DNA from: Eulemur rufifrons
Lineage: Eukaryota > Chordata > Mammalia > Primates > Lemuridae
DNA: 64,000 nucleotides
Reading direction: 5' to 3'
Assembly (NCBI RefSeq): GCF_041146395.1
Contig: NC_090989.1
Span: forward strand, 284,939,343 to 285,003,342
Shown here in pieces: positions 12,681-53,598 of the stretch (within the stretch, counting starts at the first letter, position 1; each line of letters starts with the position of its first letter). Position numbers and translations under genes: made by a program. Under the pieces are notes generated by a model. The model was not told the origin of the DNA, ran no database searches, and saw only the letters and a list, made by a program, of their open reading frames with translations.

Positions 12681-12710
12681 TGCAGGTGCAGGTGCAGGTG
12701 CAGCTGCAGC
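12681..12710 (+). repeat. GGTGCA hexamer repeat with E-boxes
   Basis: tgcaggtgcaggtgcaggtg followed by cagctgcagc: three CAGGTG E2-boxes and one CAGCTG in 30 bp, produced by a hexamer repeat. Confidence 0.7.
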
Positions 12711-13369
12711 AAGAGACCTAGGTCCCTGCCCTTGGGAGTCTCCCAGGGTTCAGCTCAACCCACCAGTCCAGTCCCAGAACACTTGTCTCTTGCCCAGGGG
12801 ACACCAAGACCACCTCCTGGGCCCCTGGCTCTCCCTAGTCCCTAGCCAGAGACCTTCAGGAGGTCAAACTGATCAGGAAGTCATTCCTGGCTGAAAAACC
12901 TCCAGAAACTTCCCTTGCTTCCATGCAAATCCCTTAGCAGGGCCTATAGAACCCACGCCACCCACGCCTGGCCCCTCGCCCTACCGAAGCTTCACGTAGC
13001 CTGCCCACTTCAGACAGACGTGCTCTTGTTTCTCGCCCCTGCCCCTCCCCAGCAGCTGCTGCACTGCCCCACCCGGCCTGCACCAGGCCCACCTGCAGCA
13101 GTGCAGTGACCATACTTCCCAGGGGCCAGCCCAGCTCCTAGCAGTGCCTGGCACGTGGCAAGGGCTCAGCTAACGTCTGTATGCAGTTTGGGGAAGGAAG
13201 ACTCCCAGGGTTGGTCCAGGGCCCCCACTGCTAAAGGGACACCAGGCAGTTCTTCCTGCAGCTCCGAGCATCTGTGGTGGAGTTGGTATGAAATTGGTAT
13301 CTGTCTTGTGCTTTCTACTTTGTCTTTATGGCTTATTTATCATCTTATATGGTTAGTACTTGGCTCAAT

Positions 13370-13450
13370 GATTCAAGGGAAATGTTCTCTGAGACCTACT
13401 CTGTGCCAAGCACATTTCAGGATGCTGGAGATGAAAGAGTGCAATGCTCA
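13370..13450 (-). mobile_element. L2-like LINE fragment
   Basis: The text ctgagacctactctgtgcca followed by agcacatttcaggatgctgg matches the antisense L2 3' region (the gagcacctactatgtgccag type). Degraded and short. Confidence 0.45.
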
Positions 13451-13559
13451 TGCAACCGCGAGGCTGCGGGTGAAGCATTTAACACACTTCACGCCTGGCC
13501 TGGGTTTCCCCTTTGCCACCCTGTGAGGATGGTTCCAGGAAGTCCTCAGAGGCGGCCCA

Positions 13560-13690
13560 GGACAGGGTGAGATTATCACCTTCTCTAACAAGCGAGGAAA
13601 CAGAGGCTTGGAGAGCCCAGGTAGCTTGCCCAAGGCTGTACACCCGGGTGGTGGCCGAGGGTACAGCTGGACATACAAATTAGCAACCAT
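13560..13690 (-). mobile_element. MIR-like fragment
   Basis: acaagcgaggaaacagaggc followed by ttgcccaaggctgtacaccc is the antisense MIR core pattern. Confidence 0.55.
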
Positions 13691-14769
13691 TGCTTGAACT
13701 ATCTTATCTGTGCTCTGCTAGCCACGGTGGGCATGCAAATGCGTCCGCTGTTCCAGGAGGAGGGGCTTCGGGGCCCCCTTCACCCGCAGCCCAGTGCAGA
13801 GGAACATTTGCCAGGGTGGGGCTTCCCTTCAGTCCCGCGTCAGCCCTGGGAAGGCCCGGACAGAGCAGACAGACGTGCTGTCTTGTTCCATGCCCCCAGC
13901 AAGCACACACAGAGGCTCAGACACGAGGAAGAGCAGTGACGACATGGGCACCTGTCTGGGGCCCTCTGCTGTGTGCTTGGCAGGCCTTCCGTTGTGACCT
14001 CCAGCACATAGAGGCCAGTGGGCCTGGGGCTTCCTACACACTGCCCATCATGCCCCAGAGGTGCCTCCCTCTCCTCACACTCCACCTGGCCACCCTCCAG
14101 CCAACCTGGGTGGCACACACAGGGCCCCATACTGCAGGAGCCTGCTGAGCAGATGCCGCAGAACAAGCTCTAAGGCACAGCTATCTCTGCCTCCCAACCT
14201 GCTTCCTCTGCAGCTTCGGCGTCCAGGCCTGAGAGGCTGTGCCAGGGGCTGAACACAGTGCCAGGCCCCGCAAACTCCACAAACCACAACCACCACTGCT
14301 ATTTTATGCCTGGTAGGAGTGCGGGGCAGAGGCTCACAGTGAAGGGCCATCCTGCCGTCATTGTGACTGCTGCCCCTCCCTCAAGGGTGGCAGGTTTTCT
14401 GGCACAGCCTCAATGTACACAAGCCCTGCGCCCTGTGTGCTCTGCACAACGTTCCGCAATAGTGGTCCCAGAACTTTGTACTGGTGTTGATTTCAGCCCA
14501 CCTAGGGGGGCTTCAGGGAGGTGATATTTGTTTCTAAACTCCACATGTGAGCTGGGGAGTGGGGGGATTGGGAGAATGGAGAGAACAGTGGACGTTGCAA
14601 GCAAAGGGGAGCCTAACCAGGAATGATGGCCATGGTGGTAGGGCACCTTCTAGGTGTAGGCCCTGCATGTCCTGCAGCCAGAGTCACCCTACCTCCCTGT
14701 TTGCCCCAGACAGTCCCAGTTAATGCCTCCTGTCCCAGCATACGTACCAACAGCACCCCATTTCCATCC

Positions 14770-14890
14770 CCAATTGTCCAGGTGCTCACCCTGCCTCATC
14801 TTAGAGATGAGGACCTGATGCTCAGAGAGACTAGGAAGCTGACAAAGAACACACAGCATCTAGGTGGCAGGCTGGGCCTTAAACTGGCGG
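14770..14890 (-). mobile_element. MIR-like fragment
   Basis: atcttagagatgaggacctg, ctcagagagactaggaagct and cacacagcatctaggtggca follow the antisense MIR core. Confidence 0.55.
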
Positions 14891-15149
14891 GTCTATGGCC
14901 CAGAGGCTTGATGGGCTTGAGTGTAGGATGCAAGAGCCCTCTACTCCACGCCAGGACAGACTGGCTGTCTCCACTTTTAGGATTAGGGAGAGGATAGGGG
15001 AAGAAAAGTGGCCCCAAGGCCCTTGCAGGGGACTTTGCTGATTCACTGCTTTTCTTAGAGTCACCTCTAGGAGTCAACACAATGCTGCCTTTTCAACATC
15101 CCTGCCCTCGGGTCCAGAGACTTTGCTTTTTATTCCCAGGGCAAGGTGG

Positions 15150-15830
15150 GTTTCTGCAGCTTATGGTCTCTCCAAGTCAGAAGCCACCAGGGCAGGACCA
15201 CATGGCTTCCCAGGACACCAGAGGGGCAAGTCCTGGGCTCCCAGCTCTTTGGCTCTCTGAATTCAACTTGAGAGCAAAAAAGAGCTAGCCCTGAGCCTGA
15301 GTCTGAGCTTTGCCTCTGTTCCTCCGACCCTTTCGGGAGGGTTTTTGGGACAAAGTGATTGCAGAGCACCTCGCCCACCAGGGAAGTGGATCAAGGATGG
15401 TAGGGGCTGGTGTCACTGTTGCCTCTCCTAGACGGCCCAGGGCTGAGCCCTACCACGTGTTCCCTAACTCTGTGTTGAAACAGATTGGGAACTTGACTCC
15501 CAAAAAGCAAATATTAGCTTAGCAGAGCGGCCCGGTGCCACGTCAGTGGGGCTGAACTCTCCCCGCATCGCCTGGGCATCTGCCATCGTGGCATACAAAC
15601 CGCACTCCCTCCTTCCCCAGAATCCCGGTCCCTCCGAGACCAGCGTGTCTCCCATCCCCGGTGGGCCTCAGCCGGCCCTGGAAGCTCAGCCTGGCGCCAT
15701 GCAATGAATGGCGCGCCTGCCCGCTGGCAGGAGTGGAGGGCAGGCCGCTGCTCTGCCGGTCCTTGCCAGGCAGGTGTGCAGGTGAGTGGGTGGGCCTGCT
15801 TGCTCGCATCCTCACCTGCCGAGCCTACCT
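15150..15830 (-). pseudogene. C9orf163-like locus, reading frame broken
   Basis: Minus-strand translation gives PLTCTPAWQG (near 15763-15792), FSPTDVAPG (near 15525-15551) and RVREHVVG (near 15454-15477), in that order. As I recall human C9orf163, it contains PLTCTPAWQG, FSPADVAPG and RVREHVVG in the same order in one frame. Here the first two lie in different frames, so no continuous protein exists. The position fits: divergent from, and just upstream of, SEC16A. I infer an orthologous transcribed region that is non-coding here; the human open frame may be a recent accident. Transcription is not shown. Confidence 0.5.
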
Positions 15831-16318
15831 TTCCAACTCCGGAAATGAGGATACAAACGACAGCACCCACCTCTTCCCTGAGATCCCCCACGGCAGGGCC
15901 TAGACGGTGCCGGGCCTGGGTGGCACCGGGGACCAGGTAAGGCGACGGGAGGGGTCGGAGGCTGACCCCACCAGCCTCGCCGGGTCTCTGGGGAGCTCGG
16001 GGGCCGCCCAAGCGCCGGAGCTCGCTCCACACTGATGTCCGCTCGACAGGGCTGGGAGCAGCGGGCCCGTCCTGCCCGGTCCGGGAGCGCTCGGGCCGGG
16101 GTGGGCCGGCGCGGAGGACGCGACCGACGAAGAGTGGACTGCCGAGTCCCGCCGCGGCTCGCGGAGACCGGGCTGCGTGCGCGGTGCGGGCGGCCGCCGG
16201 CGGGCCGCGCTCCCTGCCAGGGCGGGGACGCCCCCGGGACGCCTCGCGACGCTCCACAGGGGTCGGTGGAAGCTAAAACCCTGCTCCAAGCGCCAGACCC
16301 GACCAGAGGCCGAAAGCC

Positions 16319-16331
16319 GTAACCAGGCAAC
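16319..16331 (+). promoter_or_regulatory. RFX X-box motif
   Basis: GTAACC-A-GGCAAC fits the X-box consensus GTNRCC(N0-3)RGYAAC at every position. RFX factors use such sites to drive ciliary genes. It sits about 630 bp upstream of the SEC16A start, on the side of the divergent transcript. Confidence 0.6.
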
Positions 16332-16671
16332 CAGCGCGCGCCCGGCCTCGAGGCGCGCAGGCGCAGTCGGCCGTCAGCAGCGCGGCGCACGCGCGATCGC
16401 CCTCTGCCCGCCAGCCTCCGAGGCCAACGGAAGAATGGGAGGAGCGCGCACGCGTCAGGGCCGCGCGCAGGTTTCGGCCTCGCCAAGTATCCGTTCTCGC
16501 TGCGAGAGCCCGCTGGCATCAGCCCCTTAGACGGATTCTTGCCTTGGGGCCTTGGTTGAAGAATTTCGTGTCTTCTTACATCCTAAAACGAAAAAAGACT
16601 AGGAGAAAGAGCCAGCGCAACCAGAGCCACAGCCCGGGCAGCCTCGGTGCGCTCGGTCCGGGCAGGTGGGC

Positions 16672-16860
16672 GAGGGGCGGGGCCAAGGGCTGAGCCGGTG
16701 GACCGGCGCAGTAAGGGGCGGGGGCATAGGTGGGCGGGCGAGGGGCGGGGCCAATGGGGAGGGACCAAGGGATGAGGCAGTAAAGGACGAACGCAGGCGA
16801 GGGGCGGGGCCAAGGAATGGGCGGTGAAGGGCTGAACGAGGGCAGAGGCGGGGCGTGGCG
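16672..16860 (+). repeat. Three-copy GC-box minisatellite in the SEC16A promoter
   Basis: GAGGGGCGGGGCC recurs at 16672, 16740 and 16799 (periods 68 and 59 bp). Between copies, cagtaaggggcgg and cagtaaaggacga also align, so the whole unit is tandemly duplicated. Each copy brings an Sp1-type GC box. Confidence 0.75.
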
Positions 16861-16899
16861 GAAGCGCCGAGGGGCGTGGCGCGCGCTGACGTCGCGGCC

Positions 16900-17040
16900 G
16901 GACACGTCGGCGGAGCGGCGGCCGCGGCGACCGGAGCCGGATGTGCCAAGATGGCTGCGGCGGTTACCGTGTCTGTGCTCGTCCCCAGCGCCGGGTGGGC
17001 TTTCTCCCGCGGTTCCTGAGGGGCCGCCCCGGCCGTGCTG
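16900..17040 (+). other. SEC16A: SEC16A non-coding exon 1
   Basis: The exon ends at the donor 17041 (gtgctg|gtgagg) inside the CpG island; the 5' limit is estimated. The acceptor that joins it is 21281. It contains the ATG at 16951 in the context CCAAGATGGCTGC, which is both a YY1 site and a near match to the TISU start element. Confidence 0.6.
16951..17019 (+). CDS. Upstream ORF (22 codons) in SEC16A exon 1
   Basis: ATG 16951 has A at -3 and G at +4 (strong Kozak) and encodes MAAAVTVSVLVPSAGWAFSR plus two residues before TGA at 17017-17019, 21 nt before the splice donor. If transcription starts upstream of it, most scanning ribosomes should meet it first. A second ATG at 16941 stays open through the splice and overlaps the main start out of frame. 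No function is claimed for the peptide. Confidence 0.4.
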   Translation: MAAAVTVSVLVPSAGWAFSRGS

Positions 17041-19949
17041 GTGAGGAGGCCAGCGTGGGCAGAGTGGGGCGGAGGCCGGCCGGCGGAGCGAGGCTGCGGA
17101 GGCCGGGGCGGGGTGTAGGGGAGGCGGGTGGGCCCAGCCCCGAACGGGCGGCGCGGCTCCGGGGACGCGGCCGGGGCCAAGGGAGAAGACAGAACCCCGG
17201 GCCGCCGAGTGCCCGCGGGGCCGGAGGCAGTGGCCGGGCGCTGAGCGGCAGCTGGGGGCGCGGTCCACGCTGAGGACTGACGTGGACCTAGCAAGTGTCC
17301 AGATCCGGGCAGGCGCCCGCCGGGCTCGGCTGCGGTGACACTTGTCCTAGTAGTGGCTGCCTCTGTGGAGAGTTGTGTTGGAACTGCTGGACAGTCAGCA
17401 CTTCTCATGAGACCTGCAACTTTTTAAAATGAAGGAATGTTTGGGAAATTCTCTGACAGTTAGTGTGTCCTTTACGTCGTAGGTTCTGAGAATGTCTTGT
17501 CCTCATTGGTTGGAAGACTTTTCCTTAGCAATGCTGGTGGTGAGATAAATTTACATTTGAACCCAGGAGCAGAGTTGTTATTTGTAATCGGATGTTGCAA
17601 CGGAGGTCGAGCACTTGTGTTTTATGTCAAGGATTAGAGCAATGTGTGAACCAGCTCGCCCTATTGTGATGAAAGTATTACAGTAGAGCATTCAGGTACA
17701 TCAAAGCCATTTAAAATCAGTTTTTCTACTTCACTTAAAAGCATTTTTAAATGGCTTGTAGGTTGACTGTGAATTGCTTATTAAGATTTTGTTTTAAATA
17801 TGTATGATGCAGGTGTTAACTAGAGAGACATTTCCCATCCCCAGATAGGGCAACAAGAAGCAACCAGAACCACAGACATTCGTTCGTAGAGTGATATTTT
17901 GCAAGTTTCCACACAGTGCAGCCTCCTTGCAGTTTTTTTTTCCCCATCCCATTTCTTAGGGTGCCAGTACTGGTATCTTGAAAAGATAAGTTTGACTTGT
18001 GACTCATTTACCCTTAGCAGTAGTTACTACAGTGAGCCTCAAAATTGTACTGCAAGTTTTCTTTGAGGTAAATTTTAAAATGATTTCTTTTACTTTTGTA
18101 AACATCTTTCATGAGTGTCACAGTGTCCTTTTGGGTCTTTGTCATTTTTAGCAGCTTTTAGGCTCTTCGGTTGCTGCTGCCTTCTTCAACATCTAAATAC
18201 ATTTGATTCCAATTTTAACTTAGAAGAGTTGGAGTTTGTTGTGTCAAGTGTCCCATAGTCTGAGAGGGATGTCACTAGCCATCACCACGAAGGAGACTGT
18301 AGGCAGAGGGTAGACTCACAGGTGCTTCTTGGTGCTCCTGTGGATTTGCATTCTTACAGCTAGAGGGCAGTGGCATCGAGAGGAGAGGGGTGTGCATGTG
18401 TGTTCTAAATACCTCAGTTCTGTGGCCTTAAAGTCATACTGAAAACGGTTTTGCTTAAGTACTCACATGGATACAAAATAGTTTAACTAAAAAACTAGGT
18501 TTATGAATAATGCGTCTTCAAGATCAGCTGGTCTTTTTGAAACAGTGTTCCTTTAAAAAGTTAGATGGCCTGAGGTTATAGAATGACTTACTGTACAGAA
18601 TAAAATTTCTGATAGCCACGAGATAGATGATATACACTTGTGTTGTTTTTCTGCTGGTTAGTAGAGAAAAAGATCAAAAAAATTATGTTCAAGTCACAAG
18701 ATTGTTCCAAATGCAATTGGTGTATTGTAAAAAAGCTCTCAATTGGAGAATGTGGGGGTTGGGGATGCTCCTTTGTGGGTAAGTGATGGTGTTTGCTTAT
18801 AAGACAGTTCTTAGTTAAGTAGAGTTGAGAAAATAATTTTAAGAAAGTTTCTGCAAGGAAAATATTTGAGTATAAGCCTGTGAACGTTAGATTCCCCTGT
18901 AATTAGCAGTTGGGATTAAGGCATCCCAGAATCCCTTGAGTAGAATCTCATGGGATTATACCTGGAAGAGACCTTAGGAAAAAAACATCACATTGATTCT
19001 TTCATTTTATAGATGAGGAAACTAGTTGCGAAAGAGAGGCGGCTGCCCTGAGATACTTAGCTGGATGCCTAGTCTTGCTCTCACAGTGACGCCTGTTGAA
19101 TAAATCCTCTAGGCTTGTGCTCTGCATTTAAAACAACAAGAAAAAACTGCTAAGGATGGTTAAGGGTCTTGTGCCTTAAGTCCACATCCTGCAAGGTGAT
19201 TTAGAATGCTTGTTGCTCCTAGCAGAAGAGTTTCAGGAGGTGCAGGGGAGTCTGCGTGTTCTGACTATAGGAAGTTGCTATGCCCATTGTGGCCCTGTAG
19301 CTGGTCCGACCCAAGGGAAGAGGATGCTGGCTCACTGCTCTGCTTCTTGTACTTTGAATCCATATCAGTGGAGCTGTGAACATCCTTTGCTTTAAAATGA
19401 CAGCTTAGAACCAGACCAAGTCTCTGATATTGTTCGTAATATATATAGTCTGTTAAAGTCTAGTGGGTTTCAAGGTGCTTATCATTTGGAACGGGTCCCC
19501 TATTGGCATAGGAAAGAGTATGTATGAACAGTCATAGTAGTGAGCTAATGGATTTAAAGGACTAGTTTTCAGGTAGGGATAGGAACTTTCATTTGAATAG
19601 CTTTACTTAAAATACATTCATTAATGTTTTCTTTTATCTGAATATCAAAAAGATTTCCAGGGACAGAAAAATGCAGATGCAAAAATATGTGGATTAAACT
19701 CCAGAGTCCTCTTAAGATTTCTCCCTTTGGTTTAATTTTCTCTTTCATTGGCTAAACTTAATCTGTTTGTTTATGAAGGTGGTGTTAGGAAGAAGTATGG
19801 ATATAAAGAAAAGGACTTTCTAAAGATAAAGCACTTGAATTTTTAGAAGCCCAGGTTGACTGTTCTAGTTTGTACTTACTGTGTTTTATTTAAAAACAAA
19901 CAAGAAAACAAAAAAACTGTGATGAGATTTTTGCCCTTTTGTTTTCTTT

Positions 19950-20238
19950 CTTTTTAATTTTTTTAGACATGGATCTCACCCTGTTGCCCAGCCTGAAGTG
20001 CAGTGGCGCGATCATAGCTCACTGCATCCTTGAACTCCTGGGCTCAGTGATCCTCCCGCATCGGCCTCCCTAGTAGCTGTGACTACAGGCGTGTGACATT
20101 AGGCCTGGCTAACTTATTTATTTGTTTTTATAGAGATGAGGTCTCAGTATGTTGTCCAGGCTGGTCTCAAACTCTTGGTCTCCCGCCTCAGCATCCCAAA
20201 GTGTTGAGATTACAGCCATGAGCCACCGCACCTGGCCC
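19950..20238 (-). mobile_element. Alu, antisense
   Basis: T-rich head, gcccagcctgaagtgcagtg, gatcatagctcactgcatcc, a central T-rich linker and a final gagccaccgcacctggcc. Both arms are present, with old-looking divergence. Confidence 0.88.
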
Positions 20239-21023
20239 CCTTTTGTTTTCTGTAAGAGCTTTGTGGGCACTTTGCCTGTTGTTGAAAATTTTTGAATCCA
20301 GTTAAAACATTAGTTTTAAAGCTGCTTTAAGTTTCCTTGGGGTTTTCATTCCAGGCATAGTTATAACTCCAGTGTTAAGAGGTGACATTGTTTTGTTGGT
20401 GGTGCTTTCATACCTTAAACCAGGTACAATATAAAAAAAAGAGAAATTTTACATTGTGAGACAAAAGGCATTTAGATGAATATATTTATTTTTCAGATTT
20501 TATAACTGTACTGTATAATGCTCTCTCATTAAAGGATGTGGAAAAGGAAATTTTAAACTTTTGTATTCGTTTTGAGATTTAAAATTAAGATGTATGAAAA
20601 GTATGATATGCAGTTCTTTCTTAGTAAAGGAGTTGCTCTTTCTGGGTCTGGTGATGGTTTACAGAAAATGTGGAGGACCTAGGCTAATGTATCGGACTAG
20701 TAGCCAGATTCTGCCTCGTCCCTGCCAGTGTCGTGGGTGTCCGCAGAGGTGGTGGTCATTCTGAGCAGGGAGTCCCAGAGGAGGGAGCAACTGTCCATGT
20801 GCACTCAGCCAGCTCAGGGCCAAACTGTCCAGTGCTCTCACTTCGTCCCCTGCCTCCCAGAGCTCTTGGAACAGCTCCTCAAGGACGGATGCTCTCTGCT
20901 AGGGCAGGAGCGTGAGAGACATGTATTCTCCAGGATTTAAGTGACTTGAAATCAATTTCAGTCTTTCTCTTTTTCCTTAGTTTTCCTGATTGCAGCCAGG
21001 ACTTTAGTGTTTTTATTGTTGTT

Positions 21024-21229
21024 TTGCTTTTTTTAAGAGACAAGTCTCTCTGTTGCCCAGGCTGGAATGCATTGTCGTGATCACAGCTCACTGCACCCTT
21101 AAACTCCTGGGTTTAAGCAGTCCTCTCACCTCAGCCTCCCAAAGTGCGTGCCACCACGCCCAGCTAATTTTTTTTTTTTTTTTTTTTTTGTGTGGTAGAG
21201 GTGGGGTCTCTCTATTTTGCCTAGGCTGT
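21024..21229 (-). mobile_element. Partial Alu, antisense, next to the SEC16A coding exon
   Basis: ttgcccaggctggaatgcat, gatcacagctcactgcaccc, then a 24-base T run (about 21166-21189) and ggtagaggtggggtctctct. It ends about 50 bp before the acceptor of the main SEC16A coding exon and happens to be open in the same frame as that exon. Confidence 0.82.
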
Positions 21230-21346
21230 AGAACTTTGAATGTATGGGTTTTATGCTCATTTTGTCTTTTTCTTTTTCAGCTCAAATTAAGGAAAAGTTA
21301 TATCCTTCCTTGTATAAGCAACATCTACTTGTGCAAGAGATCAGCC

Positions 21347-51806
<30,460 letters not shown>

Positions 51807-51990
51807 AGCCGTCCCTGTTTGGGGTTTGCATTTGGAACCCTGAGAAGACTGTTCTCCACCAAGAACCTAACTGCCTACCTGGGGCCTCACTCCTGTCCCC
51901 AGACAGGGCGGTAACTCAAAGCTGGCCACATTCTGCAGCTCCCTCTCCTCACCCCCGTCTTGATGAATTATTTCAGAAATTAACCCCACC

Positions 51991-52256
51991 ATTCCTTTCA
52001 GATGCTGGATGGAAGAGTGAATCTCTGACTCAGAGTCTCTCACTGAAAATGATGTTACTTAAGTCATTTCAGATGATTTAGGATAATTCTCAGTCATTTA
52101 AGAATATTCCATTTGGTGAATCTAGAATTGTTTGCTGCAGGAGGGCAATGCGTCGGTAACCTGGGGCCTCTCTCAAAACTCCACTGTGAATTGTTGCCCT
52201 CTTAATCCCAGGGCTCCTTTAAGATGTTGAGGGGAAAGAGTGAATGTGTGACTCAG
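51991..52256 (+). repeat. Imperfect direct repeat in the SEC16A 3' UTR
   Basis: Copy A (51991-52032) and copy B (52211-52256) share CCTTT-AGATG-TG, AAGAGTGAAT and GTGACTCAG/CTGACTCAG in order, 220 bp apart. The similarity extends a little upstream (TTAA-CCCA). Confidence 0.6.
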
Positions 52257-53425
52257 GAGAGGGAGACAGGGCCACCTGCCCTGCAGCCAGGGGCAGCTCT
52301 GCCCCAACCATTTCTGAGCCGGCAGGAATGACCGCAGGAAGCTGCGTTCTCGGGCAGCGCCTCAGCAAAGCGTGGGGTTCGTTTGGCAACAGGTCACAGT
52401 TAGGTTTTGAGAGCGGCTCTGGTTACTGAAGCGAATGTCTCTCCTGTAGCAACAGCCTCATTCCACTTTCTGTGGCCTAATTAGGACCGTGGGTGATTTC
52501 ATGCACCCGGAAGACAGGCACTGCCCCTCCCTGCCACGAGGTGCAGCTCAGCGGTTAGGAAAGAGCCCCAGAGCACTGACCTCTGACGCGGCTGGCTCAA
52601 GTGAGTGGCCACTGTTAGAACTGAGACCCGTAAGAGACCTGATTTTTATTGTGCACATAAGCGGTCTGGTGAGTCTCGCGGCAAGGCCCTGAGTGGGCAC
52701 TCTGAGGAGCGCTGCACCTTCTCAAGAATGGTTTCCACAGTTCCGTCTGGATGACCGGCTTTCTCTCACCTGGGCGTCATCATTTGAGGATTGGTGACAT
52801 CTTGAAGAAAGTGGCTCATACAGTTTCTTGCCAGCAGCTCTGGAACCTAAGAGTCCCCCCTGCTGCTCCTTGCTGACCCGGCCGTGAGGACCGGCCTGGG
52901 GAAGACCTCCGCTCGGCGGACCCAGAGCTTTAAGGCCTCATCGACTGTTCTGAAAACTGCTCGTGTTCTTGTTAAGACTAAAGAGACTGAAAAAAAGAAA
53001 AGATTTAAATATTTATAAAAATCAGTAGGTAATAATTTCTGTAGGCTCTGCTGGGGGGACATAAGCAGTTAGGTATTTTAAATTTTAAATTTAAATGTAG
53101 AAATTGTAGAATGTGGAATTAGCACAGGCCCTTCCCAGTTTTCTGTTTCACTTGATCATCTAGGAAAAACCCAGACTGTTTTCCAGGATGTTCCACAGAC
53201 CTGTCTGACTGGATCCATTTGTTCTTGTCACTTTGAGAAAGGCCTGTCCCTGTGGATGGGCAGTCCTGTGTCCCTCGGTGAGGTCCTGTGGTTCCGGGAC
53301 CTCCTCCAGCCCAGCCATGCCGGCGGTTCTCTGGTGGACTGCTCACCACTTTTGATTCAAGAAGCTTCCTGCAGGTGGGAGCTGCTATTTTTCCTAAATG
53401 CAAATTGTTACACTGCAAATTGTTG

Positions 53426-53431
53426 AATAAA
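53426..53431 (+). terminator. SEC16A: SEC16A poly(A) signal
   Basis: AATAAA followed 35-50 bases later by the T/G-rich stretch gggttcccttttgtttgctg, a typical downstream element. Confidence 0.75.
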
Positions 53432-53562
53432 ATATTTTGCGCTCTCAAGCACTTCACGGGTGGGTTCCCTTTTGTTTGCTGGAAGCCAAAAAGATGGGTG
53501 CAGGTGTCCTGCAGGCAGCCTGGCAGACTCCTCCAGGCCTGGCCGGGGCCTGGAGGGCGGGG

Positions 53563-53598
53563 GCGGGGACGGGGGCGAGGGCGGGGACGGGGGCGAGG
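53563..53598 (+). repeat. 18-bp perfect tandem repeat, G4-prone
   Basis: gcggggacgggggcgagg occurs twice head to tail (53563-53580, 53581-53598), followed by more G runs. Four or more G-tracts lie within 40 bases. Confidence 0.85.

Larger units (their letters stand above)
12366..15149. other. Intergenic DNA with scattered old repeats
   Basis: No coding gene is supported. It holds a GGTGCA hexamer run (12681-12705), two exact octamers ATGCAAAT (12923-12930, 13733-13740), an L2-like stretch (13370-13450) and MIR-like tracts listed separately. Confidence 0.4.
15900..17280. promoter_or_regulatory. SEC16A: SEC16A divergent CpG-island promoter
   Basis: A CpG-dense region in two parts (about 15900-16530 and 16640-17280), separated by an AT-richer gap at 16546-16610. 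It carries repeated GC boxes, a CCAAT at 16751-16755, a CRE-like TGACGTCG at 16888-16895, a YY1 motif at 16947-16957 and an X-box at 16319-16331. There is no TATA box. SEC16A starts on the plus strand; the C9orf163-like region points away on the minus strand. Confidence 0.8.
17041..21280 (+). other. SEC16A: SEC16A intron 1
   Basis: Donor gtgagg, acceptor tctttttcag. It holds the tail of the CpG island, an ancient MIR-like tract near 18985-19080 (tagatgaggaaactag) and two antisense Alus (19950-20238, 21024-21229). Otherwise it is AT-rich sequence with nothing recognised. Confidence 0.7.
51807..53450 (+). other. SEC16A: SEC16A 3' UTR
   Basis: About 1.64 kb from the TAG to the AATAAA at 53426-53431. 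It holds a roughly 45-bp imperfect direct repeat (51991-52032 and 52211-52256). No coding sequence is present. The end lies about 100 bp before the INPP5E CpG island. Confidence 0.8.

Noticed and set aside
12923..13740. Two exact ATGCAAAT octamers as a POU-factor enhancer
   Set aside because: About two matches are expected by chance in 64 kb on both strands, and they are 800 bp apart with no other support.
15812..17408. Minus-strand open frames of 235-269 codons over the SEC16A CpG island
   Set aside because: CpG-rich DNA has few stop codons; the proteins are low-complexity Pro/Arg/Ala without family resemblance.
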